Shown here: positions 9,521 to 20,593 of the stretch, piece after piece
Position numbering within the stretch: position 1 is the stretch's first letter
Layout: every line of letters starts with the position of its first letter
Assembly: GCA_027604005.1 (NCBI GenBank)
Contig: JADGJT010000273.1
Location: 1 to 27,197, forward strand
DNA from: Dinochytrium kinnereticum
Lineage: Eukaryota; Chytridiomycota; Chytridiomycetes; Chytridiales; Chytridiaceae
DNA: 27,197 bases
Direction of reading: 5' to 3'
Position numbers and translations under genes: made by a program
The notes under the pieces: generated by a model
Told to the model about the DNA's origin: nothing
What the model saw: the letters and a program-made list of their open reading frames with translations, nothing else
Databases searched by the model: none

Positions 9521-10084
9521 CGCTTGAGGTGGGGAGAGCTGGGGAGAGGCGAGGAGAGGTGGTGGTGGTGTTGAGGGTGTGGGTGGGAGGTTGGTGGTGA
9601 GGTTGAAGGGGATGCGGGTGGTGGCGAGTTGAATCAAGTTCTTTGGTGACGTGGCCCTGTTCGTTCGTTCTGTTTCGAATTTGTTCCTTTGAAACCATTT
9701 GCTTTGATTGTCCACACTGCCCGCTACCACGCATCTGGGAGTGCATGTTCCCACTGGTTCCCACTGCGCACCGGCTGGTAATGCGCAGATCCAGCACACA
9801 GGTCTCAGAAGGGCGTGTGTGACTTGCCGTTGTTGCACAGCGCGTCCATTGGTGGAAGGCGGACAGCATTTGATTGAGTGAATTGAGGGTTGATCAGTCA
9901 GACTTTTCTTCACACGACGGACTCGGCCGAGACGACCACAACGCATTCAACTGACCTCCCTCCACGGCCTCACCGTCATCGTTGCTTTCATCGCCTCCCA
10001 TAGACGGCGTGGAAACTACTCGATACTTATTAGGCCCTGCGGAGATCTGGACTCTTTTGAGGCTTTTGGAGGCTTTGGTGCTTG
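9521..10084. other. Divergent promoter region, AN1 gene and metallopeptidase gene
   Basis: 564 bp separate the divergent ATGs at 9520 and 10085. No consensus TATA box is seen for either gene. The first 110 bp next to the AN1 ATG are purine-rich on the plus strand. The region contains an exact tandem 10-mer and an adjoining inverted repeat, listed separately. Confidence 0.5.
9747..9788. repeat. Tandem 10-mer plus 7-bp inverted repeat in the divergent promoter
   Basis: GTTCCCACTG occurs twice head to tail at 9747-9756 and 9757-9766. It overlaps the first arm of an inverted repeat, CTGCGCA (9764-9770) and TGCGCAG (9782-9788), with an 11-base spacer. The position midway between two divergent genes suggests a regulatory site, but no factor is identified. 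Confidence 0.4.
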
Positions 10085-11938
10085 ATGAAGGCCCAGGGAA
10101 CAATAATGAAGCGGCATAGAAGAGCATGCCAGAGGGGAGGAAGGACGCTTCTTCTCGCTGCCGCAACTGCTTGCTTTCTGATGGGTGGAGGATGCATTCA
10201 AGGAGTCGCATCTTCCCCGCTCTCTTGCCGTGGCTACCGCCAAGAACAGGAGCAGCAGCAGCTCCAAACCCCTAACGACAACCCTTCTTCGTCTTATGCA
10301 ATGGGCGATGCTTCCAATCCCGTCGCCATTCTCTTGGCTGACACATCATCTTCTTCGCAAGAAGATGTCTCTGATGACTCCCAAATCACTCGATACGATC
10401 GTCCAAACCCCTTTGACCGCCAAGACCTCTCACCCCACCACTTTGGTTCCCACCGCACCCTCACCATTCCCCTTCACCTCGGCACAAATACCGCCTCCAC
10501 AACCCCCCCAAAAGCCGCCGCCATACCCTTCAACATAACAGTAACCTGCAAAGACGTGACGGCCGAGACGTGCACGATGGCCAAGAAGGGGTTTGAGTCA
10601 GCTGCAAAGAGGATAGCTCAGTCGTTGTACATTGTCAACACCATTCACATATCGGCTTACTTTCATTCGTTTTGCGCAGAGGATCTGGCGGCGGGGTTTG
10701 AGTGTGCTAGGAAGAACACTTTGGGGCAGGCTTCGGCCGCGGCATATTTTTCGGCGAGGCCGGCGAATTTGACGACCATGCCTTGGTTCTTTTATCCTCA
10801 GGCTTTGGTAAAGCAGCTGAGGCAGGATTATACTCTGAAGTGCGTGTTTCTGTCCTTTTCTTATTTTTTGGGGGGGAGGGCCGTCTTTGCACCGACGAGT
10901 TTGATTTTGTTTTCTTTTTCTTTTCTCTTCAAACAGTGCACTAACCCCACCTCTACTCTGTAATTCATCAGGTACAACTCCTTCGACGTGATCGCAGAAT
11001 TCAACAGCGACTTCAACTTTTGGTTCAACTCCTCCCCAACTCCTATTGAACCCGGCCAAACCGATTTCGAGTTTGTGGTAGCCCACGAAATAAGCCACGG
11101 TCTCGGTATCGAATCCTCTCTGATCCAATGGTCAACAGCCTTCAGCAAGCTCGACACCCCCGTCAAGATCGCCCCGAACATGCTCGCACCTCCCTTCAAC
11201 GCTAAAGGCACCTCGTTGAGCACCGCCAAAGTAGCATCATGGCAGCCGTTAAGCATTTATGACGCTCAACTGGTAGACCCGAACTCTGGGATGGCATTGA
11301 GGGATTTGGCGAGGGATATCTTTGCGTTTAATCCTGCCAATATGTCGTTCGTAGATTTTGTAACGAGATTTCAGGAGTCTGGCGCACCGTTTAACGCCGC
11401 TCGGTCGCTTTTTAATATTGCCACGTCTGGAGGAGACGCCCTACGTTTCCCACTGACGAACCGCGATGATGCTTCCTCGCTTCAACAATCCAACACAAAG
11501 TCATCTTCCCCAAATCCCTCCTCCCCGCTCTCCTCCTCCCTTCTCTCAACCCTTCCCTCAACGCTCCTCTCCCTTCAAACCTCAACAACCTTCTCCCCAG
11601 GCACATCCATCGTCCACGTCATGTACTCAAAGTACTGGACGTCCCCCGACTTTTTGATGATCCCCGCTGTACAAGATTGGGCCGGGAAGAGCCTTGATGA
11701 GATTATTGCGAATGTGACGGATGGAGGGAAGGAGAGGATTTTTGGAGTTTATGGGGCTGGGACGATGGCCATGTTGGCTTCGATGGGGTGGCCCACCAAG
11801 GAAAATCCCGTTGTGGGGAATGTGTTTATCAATCCGAATCCGGATGGTCCTGTCTTGCAGGTGTCTGGGGCGGGGAGGTTGCTTGGGTTTTCTGCTGCGG
11901 CGGTTGTTGTTGGGGTGGTTGCGGTTATCGCATTGTAG
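10085..11938 (+). CDS. Secreted, probably membrane-anchored HExxHxxG zinc metallopeptidase
   Basis: Exons 10085-10839 and 10972-11938 flank a 132-nt intron with a GTGCGT donor, a CTAAC branch site and a CATCAG acceptor, giving 573 residues. The N-terminus has basic residues followed by a hydrophobic stretch (about 22-42), a likely signal peptide; ATG 10106 is an alternative start. Residues 290-297 read HEISHGLG, an HExxH zinc site in which H290 and H294 bind zinc and E291 is catalytic. The third metzincin-type position reads Glu299 or a nearby residue instead of His. A Ser/Thr/Pro-rich insert (about 419-459) is followed by SPGTSIVHVMY and DFLMIP (480-483), a plausible Met-turn. The C-terminus is a hydrophobic run (555-573) after Ser-Gly-Ala, which suits a GPI-anchor signal or a tail anchor. 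It probably acts on extracellular protein substrates. I cannot assign a MEROPS family. Multiple cysteines in the pre-domain support secretion. Confidence 0.75.
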
Positions 11939-13017
11939 AAAGTGGTGGTCTGGCTAATGTCTCTTTTTTTTCGATTTTCAGTTTGTTTATTTTTCAGTCA
12001 TCCAGTTCTTCGTTCTTCTATAGATGATTATATGATATATCATATCGCCTCTCCTTTTTATTGTTCGCTTCTTTCTTTCTTTTCCCTTTCTTTTTTTATC
12101 GGTTTGTAATTGATTGTCCACCCCGTTTGTTTTCTTTATTTTCTTCTTTTCTTCTTTGTCCTGCCAACTGTATTTCCCATTCCCGTGCCCCCGTTCCTGC
12201 TATTCGAGATTCGGAGATTCCCTTTCGCGTTCTCCCTGTGCTTTCTTACCGCCTTTTGTTTTCCCGTAATGGGTCACCTTAGAGACTTCCTCCTCTCCCC
12301 CACTCGTATATCTTTAAACCCATGTAAAATATTTCACCTTTTATATCGCAAAAGAAGCATACTCCCAATTCAAACATTTATCCACTCTCCTCGTCAATCC
12401 ACTGCATGGCTCTCCAGCTTAAAATTTACGTAGTGACTGTGTGGACGTGTTGGAACGAACTCGGCCAACCATATTGTTTTTTTGTTCAAAGGACGTAGTA
12501 GGCCATTTGACGTCGATCTCTTCAGCGCCGTCCAGCAGCCTGCTTGCTGTGTTATTGCCCCTTTGACAGAGCCGTAACGTAAATTGCCATATCGTTTTTT
12601 GGCAATAAACGCGATCCTTGGTATCTCTTTAATGCCTGTTGCCACTTTATTCTCTTCTGCTGCGTGAGCCAAGAGATCCGTTGTCTAAAGTTGTTTCTCA
12701 TTGTTTCTCCTTGGTAGAAGACCAGATACAGGAAAACTTGGTGTATGTTAGAAGGCTGACATCCTACCATCAACCCATCCATTCAAACAGTCAAAGTATA
12801 GGTCTTGGTCCTTGTTTTTCGAGTATTTCCTTGGAATTGCCATCACAGTACTCAAGGTAGAAGAGTGATGGCTTGCTGCTATGCTATTTGGGCACTTGAA
12901 TCCTCAATAATGAGGTTGGGGATTTTGGATGAGAAATATTGCCCGCAATATCCACACCAATTCTATGTGTACGACTAACTCTGTGCCTATTCCACTGTAA
13001 AATCTTTGCCAGCGACA
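11939..13017. other. 3' flank of the peptidase gene and 5' flank of the sulfotransferase gene
   Basis: The first 400 bp are T-rich, as in the 3' flanks of other genes here. From about 12430 to 13000 composition is mixed. Open frames on both strands here (for example 12394-12672 minus) start at non-ATG codons and show no protein character. I see no gene and no clear TATA box. Confidence 0.5.
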
Positions 13018-15694
13018 ATGAGCACTGCACACGCCTCGATGGCATCAATGTCGTTGATGGTTGAGACCGTCATCCTGGGGTTGGGTATAACCCTGATGGT
13101 CTTTCTGGTGCTGAGAATGATGAATGCGTGGAAGGAAGGTGGGTGTAAGTTTGCCTTGTCGATGGAAATAGCGCTCGATGGTTTGGTCTTCGTAGCAAAG
13201 TGGATCGCTTCATGGGGTATACATTACATATGGACAGTGCGCTGATCCTACTCGAATGCGCTGTTTAAGAGGCATGCTGATGTTTGGATGGATGGTAAAA
13301 CCCGGTGGGGACCAAACCGCAAACACACGCCGTTTCTTGTCGATTTCATCGGGAGACCTTCATCCATCCCTCCCGCTGGAGCGATGCCATCAAAACCAAC
13401 TACACCCAAACCCACCCAGCCCTTTCCTAACAGATCAAACCACGATCGCCTAATCCCAATTCATCTCTCTCTCCCATTTGATCTGAAACCTGAAACGCCA
13501 GCACCAACCCACACGCCCCACCCCCCTCACTTGATCCGATTGAATGAGCATCGTCCCCTCCGTCTTCGCCTCACCCACCTCTACCTGGACCGACAAGTCT
13601 CCCAAGAGATTCACAAGCTACGTATCGGGACTGACGCGCCCCCTCCCGAGCTAGCTATGGTAAAATCACATCCGCGCATTTCCCCTCCCCCTCACAAAAG
13701 CCCACTTCACCCAAGCCCCCCCATCATGCTCCAACCCTCTCCGTCGAATTTATTGACGTCAAACCCTCTCACTAACGTATCCAATCCCAACAGGTCCGCG
13801 CCATGTCCATGACAAGGATGGACGACTTTGGGTACCCAGTCCCCATGTCCGTCAAACCCTTTGCAGAGGGCATGCGGCGCGCGTTGGCGGATGTGTGGAG
13901 AGGCAAGAACGCGGAGGAGGTGAAAGAGGTGGTGGTTTCGTTACCGAAAAAGAAGGGAGAAAGGAAGAAGGAGACGTTGACGCCTATTAGCAGTTTTGGT
14001 GGGCTTTGCAGGTACATGATGTTGGAGAGGGCTGTTGAGGATGTGGCTGTAAGGTGAGGAGTTTATATTTTTTTTGGCTTGCTTTTTGTTTTGGCGTGTT
14101 GTTGTGTTCGCGTTTTGCTTTGTTTTTTGAGTTTTTTGAGGATTTGAATTGATAGTTTGTTGGGTTTTTTTGCCAGGCTTCGGATTATGGATTACCTTGC
14201 GACTTTTCCGGAGGCAAGAAATATCGTTTTGCCTCCAGTCATCATTGTGACGGGATTGCCGGGATCCGGAACCGCCGAAATTAGGGACCGTGAGTAGTCG
14301 CAAACCCTACTCTTTCTCCTCCCTTGACTTTTTTTTTTCTCTTCATTACAATCTAACATTTCCTTACCCAACCAAAAACCACACAAAACAAAAATCAACC
14401 ATCAGTCCTCAGCCTCCACCCGTCCCTCAAAGTCCCGACAACCTGGGAGCTAGCGTCCCCCGTCATGCCCAAATCCAAGCAAGACCTGAATGCCGGGTTA
14501 GGATCACATGGAAAGAAGGTGAAGGTTGGAGGAAAGCGAGTGGACCCGAGACATCGGAGGGTGATGCAGTTTGTGGACTGGGCTGGGAAGTATGTGCCTG
14601 AGATGAGGAGTGGGGGAGTTTTAGGGATGGAAGGGTTAGGGTATATGGCAACGTGAGTGGTGACAAATTTATTATATTTTTCCGATTGTTTATTTCGTAA
14701 TTTATTATTTTTTTTTGACGGCTGTTGGTTTGGTTGAGCTGCTAACGAGGTTTCATATTTAGGGGTTATTTTGACGCTATCTTCCCTGAGCTGCATACTT
14801 ACGGCACCTTCCCTAGTGAGTCTCCCTCCACTCTCTAACTTTTTTGTCTTCGATGCGTACCCCGCAACCAAAAACTAATCAAATAATCCTTAAAAAGTGC
14901 CAACACTCCACGACCACACCATGCAACCAGAATCCATAACAAGATCCCTAACCCTGCTCAAAGACCTCCTTAAAACCCTCCTCCACCAAGACCTTACTAT
15001 CGCATCTCCCCAGCAGCACACCTCCCAAGACTCCCCTCCAAGCTCCCCATCTAGCTCAACACCCCCTCTCCTCCCCTCCGCCATCGTCCTCGAAGGCCCG
15101 CACCACCTTCCCCACCTCTCCCTCCTCGCTCAAGCCTTTGGGGCAGACCAAACAACAATTGTATGGGTTCACCGTGACCCAGTTTCGTGCGCGGTTGCCG
15201 AGATGAGGCGAACGGAGGTTGCCCGATCGTGTTTCATGAAACCCGTGCTAGTGGAGTCGGGTGGAAGGTCATCATCGTATCTTGACAACCGGGCAGGATC
15301 AAAAGGAACGTTGGAGGCTATGAAGAAAGTGTTGGGGAAAGCGTTGACGCAGAGAGAGACGCTGATAAAGGAGAGGAAGGGGCCGGCGTTTGTCGATGTG
15401 TCAGCTTCACAGGTTTTCGCGGATCCTGCGCAAACGCTTGTAAAGGACTTGTTAGGGAAGAGGCTTGGCGTTGCGGCTAATAGTAGGGACTTGGGGATGG
15501 GAGCTGTGTCGTCTATTGAGAGTGCGGCGGCGGCGGCGGCTGTTGGGTGGAAGGAGAAGATTGGCAAGGGGGATCTTGGCGGTGTTTTGAAGAGGTTTGG
15601 GGTTGAAGAAGAGGAGGTTCGGCAGGGGGGTTTTGCGGAGTATGCTGGGAAGTTTAAGGTTGCTTCTGAATGGGAGGTGAAGAAGAAGGTGTGA
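13018..15694 (+). CDS. Sulfotransferase-family protein with possible N-terminal membrane anchor
   Basis: Proposed exons are 13018-13144, 13502-13659, 13794-14053, 14177-14289, 14406-14652, 14763-14815 and 14898-15694, giving 584 residues. From 13794 onward each junction has GTGAGN-type donors (GTAAAA before 13794), AG acceptors and matching phases. Residues 203-214 read PVIIVTGLPGSGT, followed by a LLSLHPSLKVPTTWE block. This is the order of the 5'-phosphosulfate loop and early helix in Sulfotransfer_3-type enzymes. Near 385-414 come LEGPHHLPHL and VWVHRDP, matching the substrate-side and 3'-phosphate (R-D-P) motifs. Such enzymes move sulfate from PAPS to an acceptor. The loop has Gly211 where family members usually carry Arg, so activity is uncertain. 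Exon 1 encodes a hydrophobic segment (15-35) suited to a type II Golgi anchor. Exons 1 and 2 are less certain: ATG 13288 or 13384 could instead start exon 2. A GCG run near 15529-15540 encodes polyalanine. Confidence 0.75.
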
Positions 15695-16255
15695 ATTTGG
15701 GCAAGTTTTTTTTTGGTTTTGGTCCTCTTGCTATTAGCCTTTTTTTTTTTTTTTTTTTTGCTGTTCCACGAAAGACGTGTCTTCCAAGGCATAGGACATA
15801 CTTCTATGAAACGATTGTGTCGTTGTCATCCGCAATATATATTATGCTATACCGAAGCAATGGTGTCTCTTTTTTTCCTGTTATCATAAGTTACTTTCAC
15901 CAATGATACAAATGTAGTTCGTTTTTCCATCATGAATCAAATATATTATTTTATATAAACGGCACAAGAAGAATAATCTCGCTCCATTGACCCGCAATGG
16001 CGCTTACTTTTTATCGGCTATTTTTTAACAAAGCGTCCAGGAAATCGGGAAAGCGTGAGAACAAGAATCATGAGTAAAAAATAAAAAAAAAAACCCCTTC
16101 TGTTTCGTGCAGTGCACAAACCAGAAGACAGAATATGAAAATGTGTACGAGTGACAAGATAGAAACTATGTAAATAACCCCCATCACACAGGGATGAACA
16201 AAAGAGATAGCGGTTAAGAAAAAGAATCAATCTCAATTTCAAAACCATCCCCACA
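15695..16255. other. Convergent 3' flanks with a 20-T tract
   Basis: This lies between the stop of the sulfotransferase gene and the stop of the large membrane-protein gene, so it contains two converging 3' ends. An uninterrupted run of 20 T occupies 15740-15759. A/T-rich sequence continues to about 15960. No coding region is supported. Confidence 0.5.
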
Positions 16256-19200
16256 CTAAGCGATTCCCCAGACAGCAGCCCAAAAGCAAGAAATCGCCAA
16301 CCCAATTATCCCCATTGCCCTCACAAATTCCAACCCTGAAATCACCGCCAACCTCGGATCAACCATCACCAAACTCAAATTCTGCACCCTAACAGCACTC
16401 TGTCTCCTCGAGAAACTTCGTCTCAAAGCCCTCTGGTCAATAGCATTCGGCGCCCCATTATTACCAACAGATGAAGATCCAATCGCTCCAAGAAGCGTTG
16501 GAGTTGCACCTCCGTTGCCTCCAGGGGGTTCTTTTGGACCACCGTAGGCCATCAGCAAGGCTGTGTGTGTGTTCATGGTCTGCTGTGAGGGACCGTAAAC
16601 CACTCCAAGTGGAGAAGCGACGAAGGCTGCAAATAAGCAGCCAAAGATCCATTCAAACACGAGAAGCACTACTGCCCTCCATATCAGGGTCGTGACTGTT
16701 GGGACTGGAATGGGAAACACGGAGGGTAAAGGAGCCGGTGTTGCCCATCGTGCGGGTGAACTTGATATAAAGGCGGTGTGAGTTGAGTTGTAAGTATTGG
16801 CGGAGAGGGGATGGTTGGATGGCGACCCGAATAAAACAGGTGGGAAGGTAACGTCGGGAAGGAGGAGAAGAGCAACCAAGGCGATCCCCACCGATGCTTG
16901 TGATGCCAGTGATGAAGCCATATGGTCAGCAGCCAGGATCGGTAACGCAGCCTTCCGTGGGATTGGAGTTCGAAAGATAATGTCGTTAAACGACCCTGGT
17001 TGCGATGATAGGGAGGGTACAGGAGGTGAAGTCCTGTTCCATCCATACGAGCTTGGCCTGCGAGCCTTGTAGTTCTCATCTCCTCCAACCTCCTCTTCCT
17101 CAAGAGCATCATTCACCCCCACACGAGCAGCACTAGGTAACCTTGTGAAGATCCTAACCCTTAAAAACATGACCAGATTTCTCATCACGGTTGAGAAAAC
17201 CGCAGGGACGAAAAACGAAACCGGGGTCGGGGCCGCAAGAATCAACAGCTTTGCAGGAATTGAAAATAGAAGCCCTCCGTTCAACGACAAGGCTGTCACA
17301 ATATTTAGAGCATAATCAGGCCCAGTGTCAAACTGAGCCGGAGGAGCGCTGGAGGCTGTTGTAGGAACCTGGTTAAAGCCTCCTTCGATGTTAGACCTGA
17401 AGTTTGCGTATTGGACACTTGTGGCTTCTAACACCGATGGGCGAAACATTGTGCGGAGTATCATAAGGGCGGAATTTTTGGTGCGGAGGATGTGGAGTCG
17501 GAAGAAGGGGATACCCATTATAAGGAAGAGGGCGGCGTCTGCTAAGCAGGGGATTATGAGTGATGCAAGGAGGATTTGCATGGTAGGTTCAGTGATTTGA
17601 AGGAAGAAGTAGATGAAAATGCCGAGAAAGTATCGGAGTGCCTGATTATAATACATTATCAGCAAGACAGTTATTTACTTTGAAAATGAAGGTGAAGTTA
17701 AGCAATTAAAAAAAGCTAACCTGAAAAAAGGCCGTGTTTAACATGGCGGCTACGAGTGACTCCTTCCCTTTCTCTCCGTCAACATGTCCAATCCCAACTA
17801 CTCCGTACAAAACAGGAAACTGAAACAATATCTGACATAAAGGTGAGATCCCAAAGAACACCGACTCTCCCTTCACCCCTGTCTGGTTGTAGAACGCAGA
17901 CGGAAGACAAAGAATCGCCAAGGACCACTCTAAACATGCAGATAGTATCACAAAGAGAAAAATCCTAGACCATATGGGAAGAGCCGACCCTTGAGGAGGG
18001 GTTATGATGTAAGTCCAAACCGCCTTCCACCAGTTCCCATCAATTGCATCAGGCCCGCTCTTTGCAGTAGCCACTCTCACTTCAAACCAATATCCAGCAG
18101 ATCTCTTGCTCTCCGAATCAGCACTATCGCTCCTCTTTAGCTGAATAGACGAAGGGCTTGACCCTGTGAAAACTGTGTTGCGCCGGTTTCCATAGTTTGT
18201 TGAATTTTGATGGGATGTCTCTGAAGGGTTTGCGACGGTTTGAATGGTGGTTTGGGAGAGGATAGCGGCAGTATACGAGCTTGGCTTAAGTAAAGCTTTT
18301 GGGACTGTCGTCGCGGGTTTCTTTGATAAGATGAGGACCCCTGTCCATCTATCGCGAATGAATTTTCGAAGAACGTTGCATCCACAAAGTGTGGCCAGCG
18401 TCCAAAAATCAGCTGCCACCATTGCAATGATCGCAGATATGACGGTAACAGGTACCGGAGTCCAATCCGAATCTCTTGTGACGTCAATTCCGGTGAACAA
18501 AAGAACAATACTATTTGACCGAACCGCCATAGATGAAAAGAGCGACATCAAATAACATACTGGAATTCCCATGCACATCAGTCCAATAGCTCCAGGTGCC
18601 GTGCATTGCAAAAACCGGAATGCCGAAGTTCCCGCAGACTCCTTTTTCCTGTGCTTCTGAAAGCCACTACCATTTAATATGGCCCCGCTACCCATATTGC
18701 CAGAGAACGCCTGAGCGCCATGACCAGACCCCTGCATACCATTTCCCATCACAGAAGGCGCCGTAAGGTTATGCCGGAACGGACCGGACTGACTCAAATC
18801 AGAATCGGTATAAATATCAGAGGGCGTGCTTCGTCCGTCTGTATAAGCGTCGTCGTCATTTGCCTGGGACACCCGCCGAGGATGTGAAGGTCTGTTTCCA
18901 TACTTTCCGGATGTCTGTTCCGCTTTGGTCATAGAAGATCTTCGTGCTGAGGTACCAGTCGCTGCCGGCTGAGGTTTTTGAACGCTATTAACATTACCAG
19001 AGTGCGATCTTTGGGCGGTCGTCAAGGGAGACTGCTTTAGCTGGGTAGGATCCAAACTAGGAGCAGACCGTATCTGAATATCATTTTCCCTTTCAACCTC
19101 CATCTTTGACTTCATAGCCCCAATCTCCCTATCAATCGAATTATCGCTCGCGTCTGGCGTCGGGTCAGGCAGCTTAGGCGTCATCGCGGATTTTGGCTGC

Positions 19201-19961
19201 GTGGGGCTAGTGGGTGAAGTTCCTTTCCCAAGGTAATTGCGGAACTCCTCTGGAATCGCGCCAGGGATAGAATCTTCGTCTGTGGGCATATTAGGGGAGG
19301 ATGATGAAGCAGGTACGTCGGACTCGCCAATGCCATCCAAAAAATCTCGGAGGGCCTTGTTTTCTTTCTCTTCTTGATGATCCTTTCCCTTTTCCGATCC
19401 CTGGCGAGAGTGTGAGGTTGTGACGTTTGGAGGATGGGATGTCTTGACTTGGTGGATACTGCCGTTTGGGGAATGGTCTCTTGACTTCGACCGTGCTTTA
19501 GAATTTCTTCCCTTTGGTACATGCCCATGGGATTTGTTTACGTCTAGCGAGTTATCTTTATGACCAAGCTTGCTTCTCTTCCCCACTGAAGATCTCCTCC
19601 TCTTCGATTGAGTCGAATGCACTGTGTCCATCCCCCCATCATCACTCTCAATATCAGCCATCCCATGTGATGTAGCCCCACCTGCTTTGGTCAAAGTCAT
19701 CCGACTCTGGATAGAGATGGTTTCATCAATTTCCGCCGTCGTTCGTTGAATATCAGAGAGACTTGGCCGCGTCCAAGTAGGCATAGTTGCCGATGACCCG
19801 TGATGTGAATTCGTCTCAACCCCGTTTGATAAGGGCACTGCCTTAGACTGCTTATCTATTGGATCAAGAACCTGCGAAGATATTCTCCTGTGGTTCTGGT
19901 TGAGTGGTATTGGGGCCGGTGAAGAGGTCTGCTGGTCCTGATCCGTTGGTCTGGCTTCCAT
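16256..19961 (-). CDS. Large polytopic membrane protein with long disordered N-terminus
   Basis: Exon 1 (19961-17721, 747 codons) and exon 2 (17641-16256) are joined in phase 0 across a 79-nt intron (GTTAGC donor, TATAATCAG acceptor), giving 1208 residues. Residues 1-440 are hydrophilic, Ser/Pro/Lys-rich and without domain character. Hydrophobic segments follow near 456-490, 504-530, 664-688, 703-724, 738-768, 768-795, 864-907, 997-1010, 1064-1095 and 1183-1206, so roughly ten spans with hydrophilic loops. Arg-Arg-x-Ser sites suited to PKA-like kinases occur at 25-28, 122-125, 340-343, 362-365 and 1159-1162, hinting at phosphoregulation. The intron interrupts a hydrophobic region, and both sides continue as membrane-like sequence (NTAFFQ|ALRYFLGIF), supporting the junction. 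I recognise no transporter or receptor family. It is not similar by eye to the tandem paralogs at 1954-5681. Confidence 0.85.
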
Positions 19962-20087
19962 TGCAGGCAGTCCTTGGTATCAAAGAAAACTCGAAATATT
20001 CTCCTTGAGGTGCGTGCTCAAATGTAAGCAGCCTCTATCAACGCCCCAACTATACAATCTCTCTCTCGACGTCTTGCGGGTATTTCT

Positions 20088-20375
20088 CTAATAAATAATA
20101 CGGTGACAAAAGAGACGATTGATCCAGTTCCGTTGTATCCTTGCTCCTATGGTCGCAAGTGCACTTAGTGCGTCCCAGATTCCCCTCCCCTCCAGCTTAT
20201 CTAAAGAAATAAGGATAACTTTAAGTTCGGCCGTCGCCCAGCGCAGAAAACTCCTCGACGTTCCTTGGGCGTCACCGAGAACAACAGTAGAAGACTCAAA
20301 GTATCTAGGGCTGAAGAGAAGAGAGGGAAGAGATGGCTGCAACTCCTGATGTACAGAGAGCAACAAGTTACGCAT
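20088..20375 (-). CDS. Candidate small open frame, 95 residues, unknown
   Basis: From the ATG at 20375 the frame reads MRNLLLSVHQELQPS and continues through SSTVVLGDAQGTSRSFLRW and DALSALATIGARIQRNW to a stop at 20088. The frame is open further upstream to about 20441 without another ATG. The mix of hydrophobic and charged residues is protein-like, and it lies on the same strand as both neighbours, 126 bp before the next ATG (19961). It could be a small gene, an upstream coding exon or leader of the large membrane-protein gene, or chance. No splice partner was found. Confidence 0.25.
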   Translation of the reverse strand: MRNLLLSVHQELQPSLPSLLFSPRYFESSTVVLGDAQGTSRSFLRWATAELKVILISLDKLEGRGIWDALSALATIGARIQRNWINRLFCHRIIY

Positions 20376-20553
20376 GTAGTTTGGCAATCTCCCAGAAGCG
20401 GATGAATAGAGATGCCAACTAGCTAAAATGAATGAGCCCAAAGGATTCGGATTTACATGGTCCGGCCAGGATTGCCAACTTTCATGCTTTATCAGTTAAG
20501 CTTGTTTGAGAAGAGGAAGTTGGAACTGCTGTTCAAGTGATGGTGGCAAATGC

Positions 20554-20559
20554 TTTATT
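20554..20559 (-). terminator. AATAAA polyadenylation signal, methyltransferase-like gene
   Basis: The minus strand reads AATAAA in GAGCAATAAAGC, 35-40 nt downstream of the stop at 20594. Hexamer, distance and strand all fit. Confidence 0.5.
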
Positions 20560-20593
20560 GCTCAAAGGGTATCGATCGCGACAGGGTCGCGAA

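Larger units (their letters stand above)
19962..20593. other. Intergenic region with an undecided minus-strand open frame
   Basis: The right end is the 3' flank of the methyltransferase-like gene. The left end is the 5' flank of the large membrane-protein gene, with no clear TATA box. A minus-strand frame (20088-20375 from an ATG) reads protein-like and is listed separately. Confidence 0.5.

Noticed and set aside
9266..9946. 226-codon minus-strand frame extending the AN1 gene upstream
   Set aside because: The extra N-terminal 142 codons are low-complexity promoter and leader sequence, and the 3' end reads into the intron. The spliced 108-residue model restores a complete AN1 finger.
15740..15759. 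20-T tract as a Pol III terminator or retroelement poly-A tail
   Set aside because: No Pol III gene precedes it and no target-site duplication or retroelement sequence flanks it. It fits the T-rich 3' flanks seen elsewhere in the window.
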